Assembly (NCBI GenBank): GCA_039636865.1
Contig: CP144172.1
Span: 496,001-560,000, forward strand
Reading direction: 5' to 3'
Length of the DNA: 64,000 nucleotides
Source of the DNA: Dermatophilaceae bacterium Sec6.4
GTDB taxonomy: Bacteria > Actinomycetota > Actinomycetes > Actinomycetales > Dermatophilaceae
Made by a program: the position numbers and the translations under genes
Part shown: piece by piece, positions 1 to 9,422 of the stretch
How the letters are laid out: every line of letters starts with the position of its first letter
Numbering within the stretch: the first letter of the stretch is position 1
Notes under the pieces: model-generated
Seen by the model: the letters and a program-made list of their open reading frames with translations, nothing else
Told to the model about the DNA's origin: nothing
The model's database searches: none

Positions 1-75
1 CTGACCGTGCTGATCGGCCGATTCGTCGCCGTCGTGGGAGTCACCGGTAGACCCCTGCGCATCATGAAGCGTCAT
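1..75 (-). CDS. Unidentified partial ORF downstream of sigM
   Basis: Only the first 25 codons are inside the window. An ATG at 73-75 is preceded on the minus strand by an AGGAGGG-like ribosome binding site and opens a very acidic, Asp/His/Ser-rich N-terminus with no recognisable motif. Position after a SigM-type sigma factor on the same strand suggests either a cognate anti-sigma factor or an N-terminally extended thioredoxin reductase, the two genes commonly found there in actinobacteria. The visible residues cannot decide between them. Confidence 0.5.
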   Translation of the reverse strand, partial: MTLHDAQGSTGDSHDGDESADQHGQ

Positions 76-162
76 CGGGCCCTCCTGTCATTTCAGTTAT
101 GACGTTCCCCGACGTGACGCGGTTCCCTGAACCTGACAATGAATCGAGAGGGCAGGCCGATG

Positions 163-738
163 TCAACGCCGCGCCCCGTACCCGTTGTTGTAGCCGCCGT
201 CATTGCGGTCACGCAGCAACTCGGCCAGTGCGCTGCGGCCACGCGCACAACGGGACTTCACAGTTCCCTCTGCCACTCCCAGTAGCTGCGCGGTTTCACT
301 TACCGACATGCCTTCCATGTCCACCAACGTCAGGGCCAGCCGCTGACCCTCCGGTATCGCACCCAGGGCCTGCTGCACATCGAGCTGTACCTCCAGGCTT
401 GAGTGGCGATCGTGCCGATCGACCAACTCGTACTCGGGCAGCTCGCTGGTCGGTTTGATACGGCGCAGCCGGTCCAGGCAGGCGTTGACAACGATCCGAT
501 GCAACCAGGTGGTGACTTTCGCATCGCCGCGGAACGACTCAGCGCGCCGGAACGCCGAGATAAAACCATCTTGGACCGCATCTGCGGCCATTTCCGGATC
601 ACGGGTGGTGCGCAGCGCCACGGCCCACATCCGGTCCCTGTGTCGTCGGAACAACTCGCCGAAGGCGTCGACGTCACCGCGCACATGGGCGGCCAGCAGC
701 TGCTCATCGCTGACGGTGTCGTCGTCGGAGACGCTCAC
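163..738 (-). CDS. sigM: ECF RNA polymerase sigma factor, SigM type
   Basis: This 191-aa protein is an extracytoplasmic-function sigma factor that would redirect RNA polymerase to envelope or oxidative-stress promoters. Sigma region 2 is visible near residues 15-85 (AFGELFRRHRDRMWAVA, then the DAVQDGFISAFR helix), and region 4 near 125-180 contains the HTH sequence SVSETAQLLGVAEGTVKSR. The GTG start at 738 overlaps the stop of the upstream pseudokinase gene by four bases (GTGA), so the two are translationally coupled; a longer in-frame extension upstream lies inside that gene and is not credible. SigM naming rests on family resemblance and on the conserved murJ-kinase-sigM synteny. Confidence 0.88.
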   Translation of the reverse strand: MSVSDDDTVSDEQLLAAHVRGDVDAFGELFRRHRDRMWAVALRTTRDPEMAADAVQDGFISAFRRAESFRGDAKVTTWLHRIVVNACLDRLRRIKPTSELPEYELVDRHDRHSSLEVQLDVQQALGAIPEGQRLALTLVDMEGMSVSETAQLLGVAEGTVKSRCARGRSALAELLRDRNDGGYNNGYGARR

Positions 739-2384
739 GACGTGACCTTGACCTGCGCGATCTGATCGCGGTACCCGTTGGTCAGGAACTGGCTCAGCGA
801 CGTGATCCAGACGATCACGTAGCGCCCGGTGGTCGGCGTGCCGGTCACCTTCTGATTTCCGGAACCGTTGTTCAGCGTGCCGAACGGGGTGGCCCCGGTG
901 ATGCTCTTCTTGTCCGTGACGAAGACCTGCAGCGTGGTCGGGTTGCCGACGACGTTGATTTCGACGCTTCCGACCTGTTTGCTGGCGCCGAGGTCGAGCA
1001 GTAGTCCGGCGCCCTTCTTGATCCCGCTGAACTGGGCGGTCCGGTAGATGTGGGTCACCCACATGGTGCTGTCGTTGCCGTCGATCACCAGCGGGGCGAG
1101 CTCGTTGTGCTCGTTGTTGTTGCCCTCAGGATCGAAGCCGGTGGCCGAGACCACCTTGATCGGGGTCCCTGCGGGCGTCGTACTGCTGGTGGCTGCGGCG
1201 GATGACGCGGGCGCCTTCTTCGACGAAGTGACGGCAGAGGTGCTGGACGTAGGCCCAGCTGTGGGCGAGCTGCCGCCGCCGAGGCCGCGCAGCCCGTAGA
1301 AGGCCGCAACCACCGTCAGTACCAGCAGTAGAGCGACGATTCCCAACGCCAATCCGCTGGTACGACGATCAGGCTCGTCCAGCCCGGAGGGTAGGTAGGG
1401 AGCCGGTGGTTCCAGCGCTACATCGCTGGGGTCACGTTGTGAGCGCAGGATGGGCACGTCGCCTGCGTCGTGGAACTGGGTCTCGTCGCCATCGGAGTCC
1501 ACCAGTCCTGCTGATGCGCCCGCACTCTCGAAGTACCGCACTGTCGACGTGGTGGGGACGGGTTCGGCCTGCTTCTCCCCATGACCGGTGGCCCCGATAT
1601 CGCGCCCACCGGCACCGTGCACCCGCTCGGCGGACCACGGCGACAGCAACCTCGCCAGATCACCGGGCGTGCTCGGTCCGGAACCGTCGATGAGTACCTG
1701 GCGGCAGACGGTGTCCAGGTCGGACGGGACCCGGGTAACGACGGCGGCAGGGGCGGCCAGGACACCCTTGGCATCCCTCGTGGCCGCGGGTAGGTCAGGC
1801 ACTGCGTCAGGACCTGGCCACCGTCCGGTGAGGGCGGTGTAGAGAATCTGGACCAGTGCCTCGGCATCCGTACGCGACGCCTGCCCGGCCGGGACGTCGT
1901 CGAGGCCGGTCAGGGCACTGTCGGTAGCCACTCCGAGGACGGTGACCGAGCCGTCGCGTGAGCGCACGATGTCGTGTGGGGTCAGGCACAGATGATGCAG
2001 GCCACGCGCGGCGGCGGTGTGCAGACCGGCGGCTGCCTCACCGACGATGCGTCGTGCCTCCTCGGGGGGCAGGGTCTGGAACTGCAGCAGCTCGGTGACC
2101 GACTCGGCATCGTGCAAACGCTCGGTGACCACGTAGGACCAGTCGCCCTCGACGCCGACGTCCAGGATGCGTAACAGGTGGTGATCATCGACGCCTGCTG
2201 CGCGACGGGCGCTGTCCAGCGCCGCCTCGGCGTACGGATCGTCGGAGGGGAACGTGATCGCGGTCACCGAGCGGTCCAGGGTGCGGTCGGTGGCGTGCCA
2301 CTGGCGGTGGTCACCGACCGTGCCGACGCACGTGACCAGCTCGTACCGCTCAGCGAGCGCGACGCCCTCGCTCAATTCCTGCAC
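735..2384 (-). CDS. Membrane pseudokinase with extracellular discoidin-like domain
   Basis: The protein has 549 aa. Residues 1 to about 260 resemble a Ser/Thr kinase fold, but the catalytic residues are gone: the VAIK lysine region reads TAITF, the HRD loop reads LHHLCLTPHDI, and no DFG is seen. A single transmembrane helix lies at about 341-365, followed by a Ser/Thr-rich linker and a C-terminal domain (about 410-549) that resembles an F5/8 type C (discoidin-like) carbohydrate-binding fold. In Mycobacterium a comparable pseudokinase is fused to MurJ and recruits FhaA to control peptidoglycan synthesis; here the gene directly follows murJ. The GTG start has an AGGAG site about 5 nt upstream. 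Kinase-fold call is firm, discoidin call moderate. Confidence 0.82.
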   Translation of the reverse strand: MQELSEGVALAERYELVTCVGTVGDHRQWHATDRTLDRSVTAITFPSDDPYAEAALDSARRAAGVDDHHLLRILDVGVEGDWSYVVTERLHDAESVTELLQFQTLPPEEARRIVGEAAAGLHTAAARGLHHLCLTPHDIVRSRDGSVTVLGVATDSALTGLDDVPAGQASRTDAEALVQILYTALTGRWPGPDAVPDLPAATRDAKGVLAAPAAVVTRVPSDLDTVCRQVLIDGSGPSTPGDLARLLSPWSAERVHGAGGRDIGATGHGEKQAEPVPTTSTVRYFESAGASAGLVDSDGDETQFHDAGDVPILRSQRDPSDVALEPPAPYLPSGLDEPDRRTSGLALGIVALLLVLTVVAAFYGLRGLGGGSSPTAGPTSSTSAVTSSKKAPASSAAATSSTTPAGTPIKVVSATGFDPEGNNNEHNELAPLVIDGNDSTMWVTHIYRTAQFSGIKKGAGLLLDLGASKQVGSVEINVVGNPTTLQVFVTDKKSITGATPFGTLNNGSGNQKVTGTPTTGRYVIVWITSLSQFLTNGYRDQIAQVKVTS

Positions 2385-2458
2385 ACCTGCTCCTGCTTCG
2401 TCGTGGTCGGTCGTGATCCGGCGTTGATCGGCGCAGAAACCGCGCGTTCCGGGGAAGT

Positions 2459-4411
2459 CTAGGCGCGACCACCGCTGAGGCGACCCAGGCGGCTGGTGAC
2501 AGGGGCCAACAGGGCCTCGATCTCACCGACCCGGAGCAGGCGGGCCACGATCAGGTAGGTCGCGAGGAAGGCTATGAAGCCCACCGACAGCCCTGACAGA
2601 GCGGCTGCCCGTTCACCGGAGATCATCCTCCCGACCACCCATCGCGCGGCGAACGCGGCCACGGTCGCGGCACCCGCAGCGACCGCAAGCCGACCGTAGG
2701 TACGCGCGACTCCGGGCATCGGTAGTCCGCCGAGGCGTCGACTCAGCCAGTAGTACCCCGCGCCGGCCTGGGCGCAGTAGCTGATCGACTGCACGAGAGC
2801 TACTCCGGCGCCGACCCACTTGTAGGGCAGCAGCAGGCACAGCAGTGTCAGCGGCACGGCGACGGCAGTGCCCCATACCTGCATCAGTAACGGTTTCTTG
2901 GCGTCCTCGTACGCGTACAGGGTGCGTTGCACGATCACATTCAGCGCCAGGGGGAAGCTGCCCAGCATCATCGCGATCGTCGCCGTGGAGAACGCGCTGA
3001 CGGCGTTGGGACCGAGCCCGTTACCGAGCAGAATCGCGACCGGCGGGATGAGCGCGAACGCGCCGATCGTCACCGGGATCACCGCCACACCGCACAACCG
3101 GACGGCGGTCGCGACGTCATCGGTGACCCGCTTGGTATCGCGCTCATGGGCGGCTGTGGAGATGCGGGTATAGAGCGCAGTGATCAGGCTGACCGTGATC
3201 AGTGAGTGCGGGAGCATGAACAGCAGGAACGCAGTCGACTGCACGAGGCGTCCGCCGTACTGCCCCGGAACGCGCATGAGGACGTTGGTCGTGACCACCA
3301 GCCCGCCCTGCTGGATCAGGATCGCCGCGAAGGCCAGGACCGCGATCTTGCTGGTCGAGCGCAACCCGACACCCCGGAAGTGCATGTTCGGGTGGTAGCG
3401 GTAGCCGATCCGGCGCAGCGGGAGGATCAGGACCAGAGCCTGCGCCATGACCCCGAGCGTCGCGCTGCCGCCGAGGACGAGAACCATCGACGTGGTCCAG
3501 TTGCCCGGAGCCGTATTGGGAGCGAAATGGGCCAGGAAGTAGAGCAGACCGCTGATGGAGGCGACGTTCGCCAGCGCAGGAGACCACATGAAGGCGCCGA
3601 ACTTGCTGCGGGAGTTCAGCACTTCGCCGAAAACCGTGTAGACGCCGTAGAACAGGATCTGGGGCAGACAGATGAGACTGAAGAGCCAGCCCAGGTGCAG
3701 CGCTTCGGAGTTACCGCTGAGGTCGTACACGCGGTACAGCGGATAGGCGAAGACCACGCAGGTCAGCGTGATGCCGCCGAGGATCAACAGCGCAAGGGTG
3801 ACCAGCCGGTCGGTGAAGGCCTTTCCACCGTCCGGGTCCTTCAGAGCACGTGTCAGTTGCGGTATCAGGACGGCGTTGAAGACTCCGCCAGCCAGCAACA
3901 GGAAGACCATGTTCGGCAGCGTGTTGGCGGTGTCCCAGATATTGCCGGCGTTGGCCTGCCCTTTGGCCCGGCCGATCGGGTTCACCGCGCCGACGGCCGC
4001 GATGAGCATGACCTGACGAACGAATCCGAGCCCTCGCGACACCAACGTCCCGGCGGCCATGATGGCGCTGGACCGGGCGACCTGAGCGTCCGACCCGTCT
4101 TTGGCTACGGTCCGGGAAACGCTGGGGTCCGGCTGCGCGTGCTGCCCACCAGAGGACGCGGGCAGAAGAGGTGGTGTGGACGGACCGGCTGCCTGGCGTA
4201 CAGCGCGCGCCGATCGGGTGTCGACCAGGCGCGGCTCCAGGATGACGGTGCCGGAGAAGAGATCGAGGGAGGATTCGTCCGTGCGGGCGTGGGAGTAGAG
4301 CCCCCCCAGGGTGGCGGCCGGCGCCCGCTCGTCCTGCTGGTGGTGACCGGTGGCCGCGTCGTACTGCCGACCGAGGCTCCCGCCGCCGTGCTCACTCATG
4401 TCGGTGTTCAC
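2459..4411 (-). CDS. murJ: Lipid II flippase MurJ (MviN)
   Basis: This 650-aa polytopic protein would translocate lipid-linked peptidoglycan precursor across the cytoplasmic membrane. A cytoplasmic N-terminal extension of about 115 residues precedes the MurJ core, which begins at ARSSAIMAAGTLVSRGLGF and contains roughly 14 hydrophobic segments. The family Arg-rich first helix and the GGVFNAVLIPQL motif are present. The GTG start at 4411 lies 12 nt after the upstream DUF6049 gene; an in-frame ATG four codons later (MSEHGGG) is an alternative start. The downstream pseudokinase is a separate gene rather than a C-terminal fusion as in Mycobacterium. Confidence 0.93.
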   Translation of the reverse strand: MNTDMSEHGGGSLGRQYDAATGHHQQDERAPAATLGGLYSHARTDESSLDLFSGTVILEPRLVDTRSARAVRQAAGPSTPPLLPASSGGQHAQPDPSVSRTVAKDGSDAQVARSSAIMAAGTLVSRGLGFVRQVMLIAAVGAVNPIGRAKGQANAGNIWDTANTLPNMVFLLLAGGVFNAVLIPQLTRALKDPDGGKAFTDRLVTLALLILGGITLTCVVFAYPLYRVYDLSGNSEALHLGWLFSLICLPQILFYGVYTVFGEVLNSRSKFGAFMWSPALANVASISGLLYFLAHFAPNTAPGNWTTSMVLVLGGSATLGVMAQALVLILPLRRIGYRYHPNMHFRGVGLRSTSKIAVLAFAAILIQQGGLVVTTNVLMRVPGQYGGRLVQSTAFLLFMLPHSLITVSLITALYTRISTAAHERDTKRVTDDVATAVRLCGVAVIPVTIGAFALIPPVAILLGNGLGPNAVSAFSTATIAMMLGSFPLALNVIVQRTLYAYEDAKKPLLMQVWGTAVAVPLTLLCLLLPYKWVGAGVALVQSISYCAQAGAGYYWLSRRLGGLPMPGVARTYGRLAVAAGAATVAAFAARWVVGRMISGERAAALSGLSVGFIAFLATYLIVARLLRVGEIEALLAPVTSRLGRLSGGRA

Positions 4412-4423
4412 TCATCCCGGTAT

Positions 4424-6928
4424 TCATTCGTCGTGGTCATTCTCATTGATGCCCGGATCGGGCGACGGCTCGCGGGTAGGACCGGCTACGACGGTATCCG
4501 GCCCGGTGCTGCCAGCGGGCTCGACATCCTGTTCGGCTCCACGCGGACCACGGCGGATGCTGCGGATGACGCCGAGCAACAGGATGAGGGCGGCCACCCC
4601 GCCGAGGACCCAGTAGATCCACGTCGCGGTGGGCCGCACGTTGACCTCCAGGTTGGCCTGACGAACGGGGGGTTTTCCCAGGCGGACCCCGTTCGCGGTC
4701 TCCACGAGGACGTCGACGGCCACCGCGCCGGACCCGGCCGCAGCCAGTTGCGGTCTGACAAGGCCACGGGAGGAGGCGCCGAGGGACACCGGCGCGGGTT
4801 GACGCTCTACTTTCAAAGCGATCGCCCGGGGGCGCAGCAGCACCTGGACTCCCTGGACCCGCCGGCTCAGCGTGTTCACCACGGTGATCGCGATGCTTCC
4901 TCGATCGGTGAAGAAGTTGACCGGGGACGGTGCCACCGAGACCGATTCCAAGATCCTGCTCATAGCATCGCTGCTGAAACGAGAGGCATTCCGCGCACCC
5001 GCCACGTGGTCGCGCCAGCGCGTCGAGCCCAGATTGTCGACGAGGTGCAGCCGGTCCGAGACCACGTCGAGGGAGTCGACCAGTAGCGAGTTGAGGCCTG
5101 ACAGCTGGCCGCGTTGGGCAGTGATCCGGCTCAGGGATGCAATGGTGACGGCGGTGGCTCCCGGGCTCGGGAAGGTAACGCTGCCGCGGTCCGCCCGAAC
5201 GGAGGCGCGCGGCGAGCCGGCAGCGACCCGCACAGCATCGACACCGCTGCGATCGGTCAACCAGGGAGCGGTGCGTCCTGCGGAGATGATGGTGGACAGG
5301 ACCGCTGCGGTCGCGCCGCCCGCACGGGGTACCGCGATCGCCAGCGAACGCCGGACAGCGGGACGCTCGTCGTAGATGGTCAGGGTCTGCGCCAGGAACT
5401 GCTGCGCCCGCAGGCCTGGATCTGCGGTGTCGGAACCGACCAGGGCGCTCAGTGACTCGTTGTAGAGCAAGGCGCCCGACGTACCGGCGATGCTGCGCTG
5501 GGCCGAGCCGGTCGCGCTCTGGGCGCCCGTGATGCCGGAGGTGGGCAGCACGAGCACCGGGGCGGGGCGGTCCGCGCGCGACCACGCGCCGGTGATCTCG
5601 GCGACATCGCCAGCATTGACCCCATTGGCAGGCCAGGCCACCTCGGTGGAGCTGATGGCGGCCATGTCCGGTCGTAGCGTCCGGGCGACCTCCTCACGCA
5701 GCACTCGCGCACCGCCGGCACCGGATCGGACCAGCCCGGACAGATCGGGATCGTCATGGGCGGTCCACAGGACCGATTGACTCCTCGGCAGGGTGCGCAG
5801 CCGCTCGCGCAGCTGGGCGGTCAGAGCCTCCACGGGATCGGCCCGCACAGTTCCGCCGGTGCTACTGGGACTGCTGGGACTCGAACTCGGCGACCCGGAG
5901 CCGGTGGGTACCTGACCGGTGGACGAACCGGTGCCGGTGGGGCTGGTTGAGCCGCTTCCTGGTGTCGGTGCCGAGGTCGTCGACGTGGGCGACGCAGGAG
6001 TGCCGGAAGGGGTTGCGCTTGCAGTGGAGGCCGTTGACCCGGACGTCGGGCTCGAAGGGGGTGGCGTCGAACCGGCCGGCGAAGTCGAAGCAGGCGAGCT
6101 CGAGGGAGGCGGGGTCGAGGGAGGCGGGGTCGAAGTGGTCGAGCCGGGTGGGGCGGCACCCGGTCGAGGGGCTCCGGCGCTGGGCACTGTTGGATCGGCA
6201 GCCGGAGCAGGCACGGTGATGGCGGGATCGACGACCCAGGTGATGGGCTGGCCCGACAACGTGCTCAGCAAGGTGTCGATACGCGAACCCGGGCCGATTG
6301 CGCGGGCCCACGCGCGGTCCCGTGCTGCGCCGCTGGGTCCGAACAGGGCCGAATCAGCCGGGAGCGTGAGTGGCACCAGCCAGGTCACCGGCAGTGGGAT
6401 GTTCGGCGCTTTGCCGACGAAGGAGATGGTGGTCCGCCAGATACCTTTCGGCGCGGTGCCGCGCCCGTCGAGCAGGCTCAGTAGCAGCGGCAGATTCGCG
6501 GTGCGGTACCCGTTGGGGAACGCTGACGCCGGGATGGTGAGCGCGAACGGTTGCCGACCGCCCGCAGCCAGGGGCGCAAGGCTGGTGGCAGTGCGTGTGA
6601 CGGTCTGAATGCCGGAGGTGCCCGCGTTCCACTGCTGCAGCTTGCTGGACGTGTCCAGACTTGTGGTGCTCAGTCCGGCGGTCAGTTTGGGCGTCGACAA
6701 CGCGGCCTGCCCTGCTTGCAACATGCCGGTGATGAAGACCGGACGATTCGGTCGAGCGATCGTCGGTGTCACGGAGGTGATCGCGATGGTCGGCACCTTG
6801 GACACCGTGGAATTTGTCGCCGTGGCTGATGCGTAGGCGGGCGGCGGCGCTGCCTGCACGGGTGCCACTCCGACGGTCCAGGCCAGGGTGAACAGGGCCG
6901 TGATGGCGGCGACCCACCGGGTGAGCAC
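4424..6928 (-). CDS. Secreted DUF6049 family protein, C-terminally anchored
   Basis: The protein has 834 aa and no assigned biochemical function. It begins with a signal peptide (hydrophobic VAAITALFTLAWTVGVAP, then AQAA-like cleavage region), has an extracellular body, a roughly 110-residue Pro/Ser/Thr/Gly-rich linker near residues 250-360, and ends with a single transmembrane helix (IYWVLGGVAALILLLGVI) and a short acidic cytoplasmic tail. This layout matches the actinobacterial DUF6049 family, whose genes commonly sit beside murJ. I placed the start at the GTG at 6928, 10 nt after the NUDIX stop with a GGGG-containing site in front; the ORF is open further upstream but only inside the NUDIX gene. 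Confidence 0.8.
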   Translation of the reverse strand: MLTRWVAAITALFTLAWTVGVAPVQAAPPPAYASATATNSTVSKVPTIAITSVTPTIARPNRPVFITGMLQAGQAALSTPKLTAGLSTTSLDTSSKLQQWNAGTSGIQTVTRTATSLAPLAAGGRQPFALTIPASAFPNGYRTANLPLLLSLLDGRGTAPKGIWRTTISFVGKAPNIPLPVTWLVPLTLPADSALFGPSGAARDRAWARAIGPGSRIDTLLSTLSGQPITWVVDPAITVPAPAADPTVPSAGAPRPGAAPPGSTTSTPPPSTPPPSSSPASTSPAGSTPPPSSPTSGSTASTASATPSGTPASPTSTTSAPTPGSGSTSPTGTGSSTGQVPTGSGSPSSSPSSPSSTGGTVRADPVEALTAQLRERLRTLPRSQSVLWTAHDDPDLSGLVRSGAGGARVLREEVARTLRPDMAAISSTEVAWPANGVNAGDVAEITGAWSRADRPAPVLVLPTSGITGAQSATGSAQRSIAGTSGALLYNESLSALVGSDTADPGLRAQQFLAQTLTIYDERPAVRRSLAIAVPRAGGATAAVLSTIISAGRTAPWLTDRSGVDAVRVAAGSPRASVRADRGSVTFPSPGATAVTIASLSRITAQRGQLSGLNSLLVDSLDVVSDRLHLVDNLGSTRWRDHVAGARNASRFSSDAMSRILESVSVAPSPVNFFTDRGSIAITVVNTLSRRVQGVQVLLRPRAIALKVERQPAPVSLGASSRGLVRPQLAAAGSGAVAVDVLVETANGVRLGKPPVRQANLEVNVRPTATWIYWVLGGVAALILLLGVIRSIRRGPRGAEQDVEPAGSTGPDTVVAGPTREPSPDPGINENDHDE

Positions 6929-6938
6929 GCGCCCCAAC

Positions 6939-7424
6939 TCAGGCGGTCCCTGCGAGGTGCTCCCAGGCGGTGTGCGCGATACGACGTTCGTTGGGGAAGG
7001 TGAGCCGGGTCGAAACATCGTCCAGCAGGAACCACCGCGCATCGATGGCTTCGTGATCGGGGTCGTTCTCGATGGAGATCTCTCCACCGAGTGCCTCCAG
7101 CAGGTAGTGGTGCACGCGCTTGTGGATCCGAAATTGCGGCGTGCTGAACCAGTAGTCGATTGTGCCCAAAGTGAGAAGGGCGCGCCCCATGATGCCGGTT
7201 TCTTCCGCCACCTCGCGCACGGCGGTCTCCGTCAGGGTCTCCCCGGGCTCGACATGGCCCTTCGGCAGACACCATTCCAGTCGCCCCGCACGGTTGTGCC
7301 GAGCAATCAGCGCGATCCAGGCGCGTCCTTGGGCGACGTCGATCACGACACCGCCGGCAGAAATCTCCTCGACCGCGGGGAGCCGACGCGGATGCCGGTT
7401 CGCGGGAAAGGTATACAGCGTCAT
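6939..7424 (-). CDS. NUDIX hydrolase
   Basis: This 161-aa cytoplasmic hydrolase carries an intact Nudix box at about residues 55-77 (GHVEPGETLTETAVREVAEE), the Mg2+-binding signature for cleavage of nucleoside diphosphate-X substrates. The upstream segment SAGGVVIDV and the KGHVEPGE context resemble MutT/Ap4A-type enzymes. It is the first gene of the leftward block NUDIX - DUF6049 - murJ - pseudokinase - sigM and is divergent from cca, with 67 bp between the two starts, a conserved actinobacterial arrangement. The substrate cannot be inferred. Confidence 0.9.
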   Translation of the reverse strand: MTLYTFPANRHPRRLPAVEEISAGGVVIDVAQGRAWIALIARHNRAGRLEWCLPKGHVEPGETLTETAVREVAEETGIMGRALLTLGTIDYWFSTPQFRIHKRVHHYLLEALGGEISIENDPDHEAIDARWFLLDDVSTRLTFPNERRIAHTAWEHLAGTA

Positions 7425-7491
7425 CCATGCACTGTAACCAGCCGGCCTGCCCGAATTCGATCATTGTCTCCCTTCGCCTACCCTGACCCTC

Positions 7492-8973
7492 GTGGTGTCG
7501 CCGGATCCGTCCCAGATCGCCCGACTTCGGGAAAGTGCCGTGCGTCGGCTGGCTCCGGTGTTGGCGACGCTGCGTGAACTGGGCGATTTGTTCGAAGCTG
7601 ACGGTCACGAGTTGGCACTGGTGGGCGGGCCGGTACGGGACGCTTTCCTGGGCCGCGACCTCACCGATATCGACCTGACGACGTCCGCCTCCCCCGATCA
7701 GACCCAGGCGTTGTTGGACCAGTGGGGGGCAGCAACCTGGGACATCGGGCGCGCGTTCGGGACCATCGGCGGGATGCGGCACGGCGTACAGGTCGAGATC
7801 ACGACCTACCGGGCCGACATCTACGACCGGGCGAGTCGCAAACCGCAGGTCACCTTCGGCGACTCGTTGCAGGAGGATCTGCTGCGCCGCGACTTCACCG
7901 TCAACGCGATGGCGCTGCGACTGCCCGGCCTGGAATTCATCGACCCCTCCGACGGGCTCTCGGCGCTCGCGGCGCGCGTGCTGGACACCCCAGCGACGCC
8001 GGAGCAGTCTTTCGGTGACGACCCGCTGCGGATGATGCGCGCGGCGCGGTTCACTGCCCAGTTGGGTTTCGAACTCGCACCGAGGGTGGCGGCCGCAATA
8101 GCTGTATCCGCCCAGAGCCTGTCGATCATCTCGGCCGAGCGGGTGCGCGACGAGCTGGTGAAGCTGCTGCTGGCGGTTGACCCGCTACCGGGTCTGCGAG
8201 TGCTGGTGGATACCGGACTCGCTGAGGTGATGTTGCCGGAGCTGCCCGCCCTGCAGTTGGAGGTCGACGAGCACCACCACCACAAAGACGTCTACGAACA
8301 CTCCCTGACGGTCTTGCGTCAGGCAATGGCGCTGGAGGGTGCGCGCGACGTGGCGGGGCTGGGTGCGGTGCCGGAAGTCTCCCCGCCGGATCTGACCTTG
8401 CGGCTGGCCGCCCTGCTGCACGACATCGGCAAGCCTGCGACGCGAAAATTTGAGAAGAACGGCGGCGTGTCGTTCCACCATCACGAGATGGTGGGAGCGT
8501 CGCTGACCCGCAAGCGGATGAAAGCGCTGCGATTCTCCAAAGACGAGATCAGGGACGTCACCCGGTTGGTCGAGCTGCATCTACGTTTCCACGGATACGG
8601 CGGCGGTGAATGGACCGATTCGGCGGTTCGCCGGTACGTCACCGACGCCGGCCCGTTGCTGTCCAGGCTGCACCTGCTCACCCGGGCCGACTGCACAACA
8701 CGCAACCAACGCCGCGCCGCCGCGCTCGCTCGCACCTATGACGGTCTGGAGATCCGGATCACCGCAGTGTTGGAACGAGAAGAACTGGACGCGGTCCGCC
8801 CGGAACTGGACGGCAACCAGATCGCGCAGATCCTTGACATCCCGCCGGGTCGGGTGCTGGGGCGGGCCTACAAACACCTGTTGGCCTATCGCCTCGACCA
8901 GGGGCCGGTCGGGTACGAGCAGGCAGCGCAGGAGCTGCGTCGTTGGTGGGCGCAGCAACCCGAAGCGCAGTAG
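7492..8973 (+). CDS. cca: CCA tRNA nucleotidyltransferase
   Basis: This 493-aa enzyme adds or repairs the 3'-CCA end of tRNAs using CTP and ATP. The polymerase beta-type head is clear: LVGGPVRDAFLGR followed by DIDLTTSA provides the metal-binding aspartates, then RRDFTVNAMAL and the neck region DPLRMMRAARF. The C-terminal half contains an HD-type phosphohydrolase motif (LAALLHDIGKP, about residue 305). Start is GTG GTG TCG, the first GTG being taken. It is transcribed divergently from the NUDIX gene. Confidence 0.95.
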   Translation: MVSPDPSQIARLRESAVRRLAPVLATLRELGDLFEADGHELALVGGPVRDAFLGRDLTDIDLTTSASPDQTQALLDQWGAATWDIGRAFGTIGGMRHGVQVEITTYRADIYDRASRKPQVTFGDSLQEDLLRRDFTVNAMALRLPGLEFIDPSDGLSALAARVLDTPATPEQSFGDDPLRMMRAARFTAQLGFELAPRVAAAIAVSAQSLSIISAERVRDELVKLLLAVDPLPGLRVLVDTGLAEVMLPELPALQLEVDEHHHHKDVYEHSLTVLRQAMALEGARDVAGLGAVPEVSPPDLTLRLAALLHDIGKPATRKFEKNGGVSFHHHEMVGASLTRKRMKALRFSKDEIRDVTRLVELHLRFHGYGGGEWTDSAVRRYVTDAGPLLSRLHLLTRADCTTRNQRRAAALARTYDGLEIRITAVLEREELDAVRPELDGNQIAQILDIPPGRVLGRAYKHLLAYRLDQGPVGYEQAAQELRRWWAQQPEAQ

Positions 8974-9010
8974 CAGCGTCGCATCGGCTGAGCGCTGTCA
9001 AGTGAACACG

Positions 9011-9041
9011 CATCAGCTCAGGACGGCATCAGCTCAGGACG
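9011..9041. repeat. Short tandem duplication over the stop codon of the biotinyl protein gene
   Basis: The 15-mer CATCAGCTCAGGACG occurs twice with a 16-bp period. The right copy includes the last codons and stop of the leftward biotinyl-carrier gene, so the stop triplet is duplicated downstream. It looks like a replication-slippage product with no evident function. Confidence 0.6.
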
Positions 9042-9247
9042 ACGAGGATCTCGCCTTCCTGCACGACGTCTCCGGGCGCCACGCGCACGGCGGCCACGGT
9101 GCCCGCGACCTCGCTGAGCACCGGAATCTCCATCTTCATCGATTCCAGGAGCACGAGCTCCTGGCCGATTTCTACCTGCTGGCCCACCTGCACCTGCACC
9201 TGAGCGACATTGGCGACGAGGTCGGAGACGATTTCCTGAAAGGCCAT
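9029..9247 (-). CDS. Small biotin/lipoyl-type carrier protein
   Basis: This 72-aa protein is a free-standing biotinyl domain. The ESMKME motif at residues 35-40 holds the lysine (K38) expected to be biotinylated, and the flanking pattern of short strands with conserved glycines (GQELVLLESMKM, EVAGTVAAV, GDVVQEGEIL) is typical. Such carriers shuttle CO2 in acyl-CoA carboxylase complexes, but no carboxylase gene is nearby, so the partner is unknown. The ATG at 9247 (MAFQEI) is chosen because the residues further upstream are unlike protein. Convergent to cca. Confidence 0.85.
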   Translation of the reverse strand: MAFQEIVSDLVANVAQVQVQVGQQVEIGQELVLLESMKMEIPVLSEVAGTVAAVRVAPGDVVQEGEILVVLS

Positions 9248-9422
9248 TCGCCGATGATGCCACCCGCCCCGCCCTACCCGCGCGTAGGTGCCGCATCCGG
9301 CATCGGGTCCGCATCCTGCGCACATGACAAATGACCCTGTCCACGCGGTGTGCGGCGGCGTACGGTGAGGAGCAAGCCGCCGACAGCCAGAATCGGGCGG
9401 GTGAAGTGAGAGGGGTGCCGAG

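Noticed and set aside
3206..5086. 626-codon open frame on the plus strand over murJ and DUF6049
   Set aside because: It is a high-GC antisense shadow rich in Arg, Asp, Gln and Gly; the minus-strand frames carry recognisable families.
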